Positions 1 to 7,685 of a DNA stretch of 7,839 nucleotides are shown here, one piece after another. How positions within the stretch are numbered: the first letter of the stretch is position 1; every line of letters begins with the position of its first letter. This DNA comes from Planctomycetota bacterium (GTDB lineage: Bacteria > Planctomycetota > Planctomycetia > Pirellulales > Thermoguttaceae). A program made the position numbers and the translations under genes. The stretch covers positions 1 through 7,839 of the forward strand of contig DQVB01000269.1 in the NCBI GenBank assembly GCA_015661985.1. The letters are read 5' to 3'. The notes beneath the pieces were generated by a model that was not told where the DNA came from, ran no database searches, and was given only the letters and a program-made list of their open reading frames with translations.

Positions 1-96
1 CACAGCGCCGGGGCCGGCGGCTGGGCGGGCGAAACGGGCAGGGGGGGTGGCCGCCCCGGCATCGGGGGACTACCGGGACGGCCTGGGGTTATACCG

Positions 97-158
97 AAAA
101 CGGGTTGGTTTTTCCGCTTGTCGAGCTCTTCCCGGTTCCGGCGCGGAAATGTCCAACC
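97..158 (-). terminator. Candidate terminator downstream of groEL
   Basis: An interrupted inverted repeat lies about 107 bp past the groEL stop. The outer arms GGTTGG (103-108) and CCAACC (153-158) and the inner arms TTTCCGC (111-117) and GCGGAAA (143-149) pair perfectly. They are separated by a small 2x3 internal loop, and the terminal loop is 25 nt. Read on the minus strand, the stem is followed after two bases by TTTT (100-97). The long loop and short T run make it weaker than a textbook intrinsic terminator. It could instead be a processing or stabilising structure. Confidence 0.4.
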
Positions 159-265
159 GTGCGTGGTATAAACTCACCGGTTCTGTCTACGATCCGGCCG
201 GAAGGCTGGTTCGCAGATTTCTGCCGAATCCGTTCCCTTCTCCCGGCGCCGCCGGTCGAGCGGCT

Positions 266-1891
<1,626 letters not shown>

Positions 1892-1971
1892 GGGATATGT
1901 TCTCCTTGTCTGAGTCAGGCGGGCCGGAAGGACACCGCCGGAACTGGGCCATCAATCACAAGTCAAGTGTT

Positions 1972-2009
1972 GGTGGCCGGTGCTGTCCCTGCTGGGGCAA
2001 CCGGCCGCC
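1972..2009 (-). promoter_or_regulatory. Strong hairpin in the groES-groEL intergenic region
   Basis: GGTGGCCGGT (1972-1981) and ACCGGCCGCC (2000-2009) form a 10-base inverted repeat with one mismatch. The intervening sequence can extend it through TGTCCC/GGGGCA around a TGCT loop. It lies 20 bp after the groES stop and about 80 bp before the groEL Shine-Dalgarno. No T run follows it on the minus strand, so a simple intrinsic terminator is unlikely. It may be a processing or stability element that sets the GroES:GroEL ratio; that role is inference. Confidence 0.4.
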
Positions 2010-2028
2010 GTCGGAGTAATCGCGAACG

Positions 2029-2358
2029 TCAATTGATGATCGCCAGGATGTCCTCCTCGCTCATCAACAGCAGCTCCCGGTCCCCTACCCTGAACTCTTC
2101 CCCTGCGTAAGAGCTGAACAGGACGCGGTCACCCACTTTCACCTGGAAGGGGGCCCGCGAGCCGTCGTCCAGCAGCCGGCCGTCACCGACACTGATCACT
2201 CTGCCGCGGGCCGGTTTGTCCTTAGCCGTATCGGGCAGCACAATCCCACCGGCCGTTGTCTCTTCCGATTCCTCTCGTTCCACGACCACACGATCGCCCA
2301 ACGGCTGGAGCTTCAGGTCCCCGCCGCCGGACTTCTTCTGCGGTTTCTTTTTCGCCAT
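2029..2358 (-). CDS. groES: Co-chaperonin GroES (10 kDa, Cpn10)
   Basis: This is the heptameric lid that caps the GroEL cavity. At 109 residues it is slightly longer than the usual 95-100 because of a basic, Gly-rich N-terminal extension (residues 1-14, MAKKKPQKKSGGGD). The core then follows family order: LQPLGDRVVVE (17-27), a mobile loop with the GroEL-binding hydrophobic tripeptide IVL (39-41) followed by PDTAKDKP, then GRVISVGDG (52-60), VKVGDRVLFSSYAGEE (73-88) and the C-terminal MSEEDILAII (99-108). The frame stays open upstream to a TTG at 2439. The ATG at 2358 is preferred because GGAGG (2372-2368) sits 9 bases before it and the extra residues look unlike the family. It is the first gene of groESL, 343 bp downstream of the dehydratase stop, which suggests its own promoter. 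I could not find a convincing -35/-10 pair. Confidence 0.97.
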   Translation of the reverse strand: MAKKKPQKKSGGGDLKLQPLGDRVVVEREESEETTAGGIVLPDTAKDKPARGRVISVGDGRLLDDGSRAPFQVKVGDRVLFSSYAGEEFRVGDRELLLMSEEDILAIIN

Positions 2359-2367
2359 GTTCTGTTG

Positions 2368-2372
2368 CCTCC
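2368..2372 (-). promoter_or_regulatory. Shine-Dalgarno of groES
   Basis: GGAGG on the minus strand, 9 bases before the ATG at 2358. It decides between this start and the in-frame upstream TTG at 2439, which has no comparable site. Confidence 0.8.
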
Positions 2373-2407
2373 GACAACTCTCAGACTGTTTGCGGTTCTT
2401 GGCTGAC

Positions 2408-2432
2408 ACGGCCTTCGTCCGCGCAAGGCCGT
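2408..2432 (-). promoter_or_regulatory. Perfect 8-N9-8 inverted repeat in the groES leader
   Basis: ACGGCCTT (2408-2415) and AAGGCCGT (2425-2432) are perfectly complementary across a 9-base spacer, 49 bp upstream of the groES start codon. The arm-N9-arm geometry resembles CIRCE, but the sequence does not. An alternative pairing, GTCCG (2417-2421) with CGGAC (2433-2437), would be mutually exclusive with it in the transcript. It could be a repressor operator, a leader RNA hairpin affecting groES translation, or chance in GC-rich DNA. Confidence 0.4.
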
Positions 2433-2619
2433 CGGACAAACTCGGCTGCCAACGTCGCAGCAGATCTTCGGGTGGGGGCCCCTCTCAGCAATCGGCGCGC
2501 CAAACCGGCGTGATCCAGTAAGTCCATGCTGCGCAATGGCTTAAGTTGATCTGCCGACGCCACACTTGCGTCCACAGCCGACACAGGTGGCAGAATCGCC
2601 TCCGCCGCCCCCCGCCGGA

Positions 2620-2634
2620 CTGCCATTTTGGCAG
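2620..2634. promoter_or_regulatory. Perfect 15-bp palindrome, candidate operator upstream of groESL
   Basis: The minus strand reads CTGCCAAAATGGCAG, two perfect 6-base arms around three A:T pairs, a typical size for a dimeric helix-turn-helix operator. It lies 261 bp before the groES start and 67 bp past the dehydratase stop, so groESL is the likely target. The AT centre stands out in very GC-rich surroundings. I cannot name the regulator. Confidence 0.4.
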
Positions 2635-2701
2635 AAACCATCGGCGCGGCTGCCGAGGTGCTGGCCACGTTGCCCTATCGGGCCCCCGGCGTTCTGGCGA
2701 C

Positions 2702-4699
2702 TCATCCCTTCCGAGAACCGCCCTCCAGAGCCTCCCGGCCGGCCGCCAACACCGCCAGAATCCGCTCCACATCAAACACACACCCACCCCAGTGCCCACC
2801 GCCGATCTGCTGCAAAGCTGCCCAAAGCCGCGTCTCCGCCGGGAGCCGCTCGTCGGGGCGCAACTCGGGATGGGGCTTGCGCGAGGCCAGCACCTGGGCC
2901 CCTCGGGCCGGGCCAAACTCCTGCGCCGCATCTCCCACCAGGTCCACGGAGCCTTCCAACCGCCGGCAGTCGATGACGATCCGAATGCGGTCCCCGTCGC
3001 GGACCTTCCCCAATGGACCTCCGGCCAGTGCCTCCGGACCCACCTGGCCAATACACGCCCCTGTGCTCACGCCCGAGAACCGGGCATCGGTCACCACAGC
3101 CACTTGGTAACCCCACGACAGGTAGCGCAGCGCGGAGGTGATCTGAAAGATCTCCTCCATGCCCGATCCGAGCGGGCCGCGGCCGATGAGGACCAACACG
3201 TCGCCCGGGCGCAGCTGGGCCGGGCCAGTCCCCTTGATGGCCGCCATGGCCTCCGCTTCCCGCACAAACACCTTCGCCGGCCCGGTCTTGCGATACACGC
3301 CGTCGACGTCGATGACCCGAGGATCGATGGCTGTGCTCTTGATGACCGATCCTTCCGGGGCCAGGTTACCCCGAGGGAAACAGAGCGTGCTGGTCACACC
3401 CCGCTGGGCCGCCCGCTCCGGCGTCATGATCACGTCATCTGGATTGACGCCGTCTCGCTGGCCCAATCGGCGCCGTAGTTGCTCGCGCCGGGCCGATCGC
3501 TCCCACCACCCGAGCACGTCGCCCAACCGCCGGCCGGCCACTGTCATGACGTCCAAATCCAGCAGGCCCAGCTCCCGCAGCCGCAACATCACCTCGGGCA
3601 CACCGCCGGCCATGAACACTTGCACCGTGGGATAGTTGTTCGGGCCGTTGGGCAGCACATCCACGAGCCGAGGCACCTGTCGGTTGAGCTCTGTCCAGTC
3701 GTCGATGGTGGGCCGCCCGAGCCCTGCGGCGTGTGCAATGGCCGGAAGGTGGATCACCAGGTTTGTGGAACCGCCGAAGGCCGCAAACACAACCATGGCG
3801 TTGCGGATGGCCGCATCGGTAACGATATCGCGGAGTCTCAGACCTCGGGCATCCATGGCCAGCAGCGCCGAAGCGCTGCGACGGGCCATGTCCAGCCAAA
3901 TGGGGTACCCGGACGGGGCCAGGGCACTATGGGGCAAAGCCAAGCCCATGGCTTCGGCCACCACCTGCGACGTGGCCGCTGTGCCCAGGAACTGACACCC
4001 TCCGCCCGATGAACCGCAGGCCCGGCACCCCAGCTGGAGGGCGTCAGCCAGCGACAACTCCCCGCAAGCAAACCGCGCACCGATCGATTGGATCTTGCCC
4101 GTGTCTTCCCCTTCGGTCGGCGGCAGGGTCACGCCGCCCGGCGCCAGAACACAGGGCAGATGCCCAAAGCTCACCAGCGCCATGAGCATCGCCGGAAGAC
4201 CTTTGTCGCAGGTGGCCACACCCAGCACGCCGCGGGCCGTAGGGATCGATCGGACCAGCCGGCGGAAGACCGAGGCGGCGTCGTTGCGATAGGCCAAGCT
4301 GTCGAACATCCCCGAAGTACCCTGGGTGCGGCCATCGCAGGGATCGGAGCAGTACGCCGCATAGGGAACGCCCCCGCTTCGGGTAACAGTTTCCGCGGCC
4401 GCGCGCACGGCCTCGGCCAGTTCCCAGTGCCCGGTGTGATAACCCAGGGCGATCGGCCGGCCATCCTCGGCGCGCAGGCCCCCCAATGTGCTGAGGATCA
4501 CATAATGCGGCCGGCCCGTGGCCTCCGGCGGCCAGCCCATGCCCGCATCTTGCGTCATGCCGAAAACGTCTCCGCTGGGCCGACGGCGGAGGCCCTCGGC
4601 ATCCAGAGGAAGCCTTCCCCGAGGTCCCGCGGCGTGGCTCGGGAAATCGTACAGTGCCGCGTCGCCCGACTCCAACAGCCGATCAGAATCCAGCGCCAT
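2702..4699 (-). CDS. yjhG: YjhG/YagF-family aldonate (D-xylonate-type) dehydratase, IlvD/Edd superfamily
   Basis: This is predicted to dehydrate a sugar acid, most likely D-xylonate, to the 2-keto-3-deoxy acid using an Fe-S cluster and Mg2+ in the cytoplasm. The 665 residues match E. coli YjhG/YagF (about 655) and recalled similarity runs end to end, for example RPSGDVFGMTQDAGMGW and SDPCDGRTQGTSGMFDS. The expected cluster ligands are Cys121 (DPCDG), Cys164 (ATCDKGLP) and Cys235 (GGGCQFLGTA). Lys166 next to Cys164 is the position carbamylated in relatives. Ser542 in DARFSGVSTGA matches the proposed catalytic base. ENTSTKST-like phosphate motifs are not claimed. The frame is open to a TTG at 4780, but the ATG at 4699 is preferred because AAGGAGG lies 11 bases upstream and the N-terminus then fits the family. 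It follows the exported-protein gene by 142 bp. The exact substrate (xylonate, arabinonate, gluconate or another) cannot be read from sequence. Confidence 0.93.
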   Translation of the reverse strand: MALDSDRLLESGDAALYDFPSHAAGPRGRLPLDAEGLRRRPSGDVFGMTQDAGMGWPPEATGRPHYVILSTLGGLRAEDGRPIALGYHTGHWELAEAVRAAAETVTRSGGVPYAAYCSDPCDGRTQGTSGMFDSLAYRNDAASVFRRLVRSIPTARGVLGVATCDKGLPAMLMALVSFGHLPCVLAPGGVTLPPTEGEDTGKIQSIGARFACGELSLADALQLGCRACGSSGGGCQFLGTAATSQVVAEAMGLALPHSALAPSGYPIWLDMARRSASALLAMDARGLRLRDIVTDAAIRNAMVVFAAFGGSTNLVIHLPAIAHAAGLGRPTIDDWTELNRQVPRLVDVLPNGPNNYPTVQVFMAGGVPEVMLRLRELGLLDLDVMTVAGRRLGDVLGWWERSARREQLRRRLGQRDGVNPDDVIMTPERAAQRGVTSTLCFPRGNLAPEGSVIKSTAIDPRVIDVDGVYRKTGPAKVFVREAEAMAAIKGTGPAQLRPGDVLVLIGRGPLGSGMEEIFQITSALRYLSWGYQVAVVTDARFSGVSTGACIGQVGPEALAGGPLGKVRDGDRIRIVIDCRRLEGSVDLVGDAAQEFGPARGAQVLASRKPHPELRPDERLPAETRLWAALQQIGGGHWGGCVFDVERILAVLAAGREALEGGSRKG

Positions 4700-4710
4700 G
4701 GTTTGGCCCG

Positions 4711-4717
4711 CCTCCTT
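4711..4717 (-). promoter_or_regulatory. Shine-Dalgarno of the dehydratase gene
   Basis: AAGGAGG on the minus strand, 11 bases before the ATG at 4699. It supports that start over the longer TTG-initiated frame from 4780. Confidence 0.8.
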
Positions 4718-4783
4718 CGTCCGATGTAGCGGAGATTCAAATAGGGCTCGGTCTGCAGGAGGAGCGTTCCAGCCGGTCAAGGA

Positions 4784-4809
4784 GGCGATGCACCAGAGCG
4801 TTCATCGCC
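4784..4809 (-). terminator. Hairpin after the exported-protein gene, possible terminator
   Basis: GGCGATG (4784-4790) and CATCGCC (4803-4809) form a perfect 7-bp stem with a 12-nt loop, starting 32 bp past the stop codon of the exported-protein gene. On the minus strand it is followed only by TCCTTG, so it lacks a proper T tract. It may be a weak terminator or a processing point between this gene and the dehydratase. Confidence 0.35.
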
Positions 4810-4841
4810 CCAACACGTCGCACCGCCCTCCCACGCGCCTG

Positions 4842-7331
4842 TTACTCGTATGTGAAGACGGCCGTAGCCCGGCAATCCCGGTCCGCGGTGAGCCTGATCC
4901 AGTGGGCATGGAAACCCTCGGGGAACTCGTAGTGCAGCTCTTTGCCCGGAGGAACCCGGAGTTGCCCGAAGGGGCGCCAATACCGGTGATCGAAATCCAC
5001 CTCCAATGTGAAGCTCACGGCCGTAGGTTGGTCGTGGGAAAGGGCCAGCCGTTTGCGGTCGTAGCCGGTCATCAAGTACGGATCGGACGGCTCGCCAGCC
5101 TTGACGGGCGAGTCGTACCACGGCCCGCCTCGGCCGACCGGTTTGCCCAGTTTCCACAGGTCGTCGATCGCCCCGAACCAAAGTCCTGTCCCGTCGTCGG
5201 CAGAAAACACGTGCCCGTCGGGTGAGGCATCCAGGCGGACGCCGCTGAGGACCAGCAGCCCGCGCCAAGTACAGAAATCGGCGATGATCTTTCGGTGAGT
5301 GCAGACGGGCTTGATCCGCTGGACGTCCGGCTCAATGTATCCAGCCCGCGGGATCTCGTAGAACGTACCATGGATGTTGGCCAAGTACCGCTCCGTCACA
5401 GCCTCACGTACGCCTCGTGGCCAACCGAACGGAAAGGGCGCATCGAATCCCGGGTCAGTCTTGGGGAGCCGATAACGGCGGCCGCCGCGGCCCGTGAGAA
5501 TGACCGATGCGCGGTCCACGTCATAAGGTGTCTTGACGCAGGCCACCTTGATCACCTCCTGGGTGCGGTCCTGTTGGGGACGGACGAAAACCAAGCGCCG
5601 GCCGTCTTCGGACAGTTGCACTTCAAAGTACTGAGTCTTCGACACCCGGCCGTCAGGGCCGACGCGGCGGGCCACCAGTTGCAGGCTGCGGTTGTGAGCC
5701 GCCGGACGGATCAACCCTACAGCGTAACCGCCGGCTCGGCCGGCATGAACCAGGCCGGAGAACCTGGACGGCTGGTCCGGCTCTCGAGGCCTGGTTGAAA
5801 ACATGTGGAAATAGGCCGTCACACGGCACGGTTGACCAGCGCGGATCCGCATCCATTGGGCGGAAAGCCGCCGCGGGAGGACTTCGTACCCGTAGGGCGG
5901 CTGTACAGTCACCACTCGCCAGACCTCCCACTCGCCCCGCCCTTGGCGGTCCACCTCCAGCCTGAACCTGACCGGACCACCGGCTCGCACGGCCAGATGC
6001 AGCACGCGCTGGTCGTAGCCGGCCACCAGGAACGGGAGGGACACCTGATCGGCCTCTACCTCGTCGCCCACCCACACGCCGCCCCATCCGCTGCGCGGGC
6101 CGAACCGACTCAGCTGGCCGACCGTGCCGAACCAGAGGTTCGATTGGCCCTGGCCGCACAGAGGGTTGCCCATCATCGACGCGTCATCGGCGCCCAACAC
6201 CACCCGGCCATTCCACTGACAAAAGTCGGGCACTACCCGCAGGAGGGTCGAGATGGGCCGGATGCCGCCCGTGCGGCGTGCGGAAAAGGCGGGCGGGAAA
6301 TCGAACAGTGTGCCGTGCATGCACATCATCAGCCGCCCGGGAGCGACCTGGCGGATCCGTGGCCATTCGGTGAACCACCCGTGGCGCGGATCGAAGGTGT
6401 GGCTGCCTTTGGGTAATCGAAAGGTGTACCAGCGGCCGCCGTCCAGGAGCTTGAGGATCACCGACCGCTTGTCCCAGCCGATCGCCCACAGGGGGCTGCC
6501 CCGGTCCGGGCTGCCTTCAATGCCGCCGGGGCCAGTGACGTCGGTGAATTGTTTCCGCTCGACCACCTCCCAACGGCTCCCGTCCCACTGGGCCAATGCA
6601 CCCACCTCGTCTTCGCTGGCAGGCGGCCCCCCGGCCAGCAGGTGGCGATAGGCCCGGCGGTCCCCCGACTCGCCGTTGTTGGCGATCACCACGCGGCCTT
6701 GAGCCGTGTAGCCTCCCTTGCCATGGAACCCGGGAATGGGCTTTCCGAACAGCTTCTGTACCTCCAGCGAGTGAACGTTCACCTCGTAGATCGCCCCTTC
6801 CATGTCGAAAAAGTAGACCTTGTTGGCCGGGTCGGTCAGATGCCGCATGACCGCCGTCATCCGGCCCCGCAGCTTGCGCAGGTCCACGCTCCGCACACGG
6901 CGGCCAGCGTCGATGAAATAGGGGCCGATGATCAGTTGGTTCGACTGGCGATGGATCATCCGACAAGCGTGCGTCCCGCCCACGCTTTCGGGGCGGACCG
7001 TGACGTTCATCCCGTCGTCCACTTCGTACAGCTTGTCGTTGCTGCCCGTTGTCTTGTGCTGCGGATAGGTGATATACCACAGCCGGCCCGCCCACGGCGC
7101 AATCGCCCCGATCCCGCATTCCCCGTGATGCGGGCGGTCAGCCGGATCAGCTGGCTGGTTGAACGTGGCCAAATGGGGATAGATGCCGCTGATCTCCAGG
7201 TGCGATCCGTCGCCACCCAGGCTGGCCGAAGCGACAACCAGAAGCGCAGCCGCCGCCGTCATGCCCAGGATCCGCCATGTGGGAATCCGGGCACGGCTCG
7301 AAACCGAGTCACACTTCTTGTTGGCCCTCAT
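4842..7331 (-). CDS. Exported protein of unknown function with a duplicated C-terminal module
   Basis: I recognise no named enzyme family. From the ATG at 7331 the product has 829 residues. A charged N-terminus (MRANKK) is followed by a hydrophobic core at about 24-36 (TAAAALLVVASA) and a plausible signal-peptidase site after ASA, so export is likely. Residues about 44-285 are rich in aromatic and short beta-like stretches (GRLWYITY, NKVYFFDMEGAIYEV, GRVVIANNGE), suggesting a beta-propeller-like fold. Residues 289-510 and 607-829 are diverged copies of one module, joined by a different segment of about 96 residues. The frame extends to an ATG at 7469, but that adds residues without family-like features ahead of the signal peptide and runs into a repeat, so 7331 is preferred. 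Its ribosome site is weak (GAGAGA). An ATG at 7262 is a third option. It may share a transcript with the dehydratase; a role in sugar-acid or polysaccharide use is only a guess. Confidence 0.85.
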   Translation of the reverse strand: MRANKKCDSVSSRARIPTWRILGMTAAAALLVVASASLGGDGSHLEISGIYPHLATFNQPADPADRPHHGECGIGAIAPWAGRLWYITYPQHKTTGSNDKLYEVDDGMNVTVRPESVGGTHACRMIHRQSNQLIIGPYFIDAGRRVRSVDLRKLRGRMTAVMRHLTDPANKVYFFDMEGAIYEVNVHSLEVQKLFGKPIPGFHGKGGYTAQGRVVIANNGESGDRRAYRHLLAGGPPASEDEVGALAQWDGSRWEVVERKQFTDVTGPGGIEGSPDRGSPLWAIGWDKRSVILKLLDGGRWYTFRLPKGSHTFDPRHGWFTEWPRIRQVAPGRLMMCMHGTLFDFPPAFSARRTGGIRPISTLLRVVPDFCQWNGRVVLGADDASMMGNPLCGQGQSNLWFGTVGQLSRFGPRSGWGGVWVGDEVEADQVSLPFLVAGYDQRVLHLAVRAGGPVRFRLEVDRQGRGEWEVWRVVTVQPPYGYEVLPRRLSAQWMRIRAGQPCRVTAYFHMFSTRPREPDQPSRFSGLVHAGRAGGYAVGLIRPAAHNRSLQLVARRVGPDGRVSKTQYFEVQLSEDGRRLVFVRPQQDRTQEVIKVACVKTPYDVDRASVILTGRGGRRYRLPKTDPGFDAPFPFGWPRGVREAVTERYLANIHGTFYEIPRAGYIEPDVQRIKPVCTHRKIIADFCTWRGLLVLSGVRLDASPDGHVFSADDGTGLWFGAIDDLWKLGKPVGRGGPWYDSPVKAGEPSDPYLMTGYDRKRLALSHDQPTAVSFTLEVDFDHRYWRPFGQLRVPPGKELHYEFPEGFHAHWIRLTADRDCRATAVFTYE
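4845..5513 (-). repeat. Protein module copy 2 within the exported protein
   Basis: Encodes residues 607-829. Landmarks in order are SVIL, HGTFYEIP (654-661), DFCTWRG (685-691), LWFG (717-720), TGYD (755-758), LEVD (776-779), HWIRL (810-814) and Cys820. Each has a counterpart in copy 1 at an offset of 315-318 residues. Confidence 0.85.
5802..6467 (-). repeat. Protein module copy 1 within the exported protein
   Basis: Encodes residues 289-510. Landmarks in order are SVIL, HGTLFDFP (339-346), DFCQWNG (369-375), LWFG (399-402), AGYD (437-440), LEVD (458-461), QWMRI (492-496) and Cys502. The order and spacing match copy 2 almost without gaps. The two conserved cysteines of each copy (371/502 and 687/820) could form a disulfide in an exported protein; that is inference. 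Confidence 0.85.
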
Positions 7332-7406
7332 TCGAGATCTCTCAGCGTTTCTAGACCACCGTGCGAGATTCTGCGACACCCCTGGCAACAATCCGGCTGA
7401 CAGAAA

Positions 7407-7431
7407 CACAACCTGCTGTCCGGAGGTTGTG
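7407..7431 (-). promoter_or_regulatory. Perfect 8-N9-8 inverted repeat upstream of the exported-protein gene
   Basis: CACAACCT (7407-7414) and AGGTTGTG (7424-7431) are perfectly complementary across 9 bases, 75 bp before the preferred start at 7331. On the minus strand the hairpin is followed by TTTCTG. It could therefore be a weak terminator for transcription entering from the right, a leader hairpin, or an operator. Confidence 0.4.
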
Positions 7432-7470
7432 GTATACCGGTTGGTGGTGGGCTGGCGCGTTTGTGACATC

Positions 7471-7513
7471 TGAATTTCCGATTTCGTGGTTGTCTCGAAT
7501 TTCGTGCTTCATA
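7471..7513. repeat. Short degenerate CACGAAAT-type repeats
   Basis: On the minus strand two units read CACGAAATTCG (7506-7496) and CACGAAATCGG (7488-7478), with a further GGAAATTC adjoining the second. The stretch is clearly more AT-rich than its surroundings. From memory, similar GAAATTCG-rich intergenic repeats are common in planctomycete-like genomes; I cannot verify this here. Confidence 0.5.
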
Positions 7514-7559
7514 GGAATAAGGATCTGTAGCGACATTGCAGCCAGGGAAGGGCGACGCC

Positions 7560-7685
7560 CCACGGAGTTCACGGATGAACACGGTTGGCAACGCAAGTGC
7601 AGGGTGATGCACGACGCGACAACGGCTTTGCCTCGATTGGCCACGGCTCGATGCCTTGATCCGTCGTCGTCCGTGACATCCGTGG
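7560..7685. repeat. Imperfect inverted repeat with CACGGA-type arms
   Basis: The arm at 7560-7584 and the reverse complement of 7661-7685 agree at 20 of 25 positions. The arms face each other across 76 bp. Each arm is itself built from CACGGA units about 9 bases apart (CCACGGA, then TCACGGA, then ACGG). No transposase is present. It could be a MITE-like element or two members of a dispersed intergenic repeat family that inserted in opposite orientations. Confidence 0.6.

Larger units (their letters stand above)
2359..2701. other. 343-bp region between the dehydratase gene and groES
   Basis: There is no convincing gene here. A minus-strand open frame (GTG at 2668, stop at 2381, 95 codons) exists, but it lacks a good ribosome site, is Ala/Arg-rich as expected of chance frames in GC-rich DNA, and runs through the 15-bp palindrome. 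The region should contain the groESL promoter and regulatory sites. I see no CIRCE (TTAGCACTC-N9-GAGTGCTAA) or HspR/HAIR (CTTGAGT-N7-ACTCAAG) sequence. Two other dyads are present and listed separately (2408-2432 and 2620-2634). Confidence 0.6.

Noticed and set aside
2..62. A minus-strand ATG at 62 opening a Pro-rich frame off the left edge.
   Set aside because: No ribosome site, only 20 codons visible, and composition expected of very GC-rich DNA.
167..172. TATAAA on the plus strand as a possible -10 box.
   Set aside because: No matching -35 hexamer and no plus-strand gene downstream.
2381..2668. A minus-strand frame of 95 codons between the dehydratase gene and groES.
   Set aside because: GTG start without a convincing ribosome site, Ala/Arg-rich composition, overlap with the palindrome and leader dyad, and no recognisable family. 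A real small gene cannot be fully excluded.
4774..4779. TTGACC on the minus strand as a -35 box for the dehydratase gene.
   Set aside because: No acceptable -10 hexamer at 16-18 bases. The AT-rich TATTTG is too far away.
7332..7469. An upstream ATG at 7469 adding 46 residues to the exported protein.
   Set aside because: It would place an unrelated stretch ahead of the signal peptide and begins in the repeat patch, with no good ribosome site.
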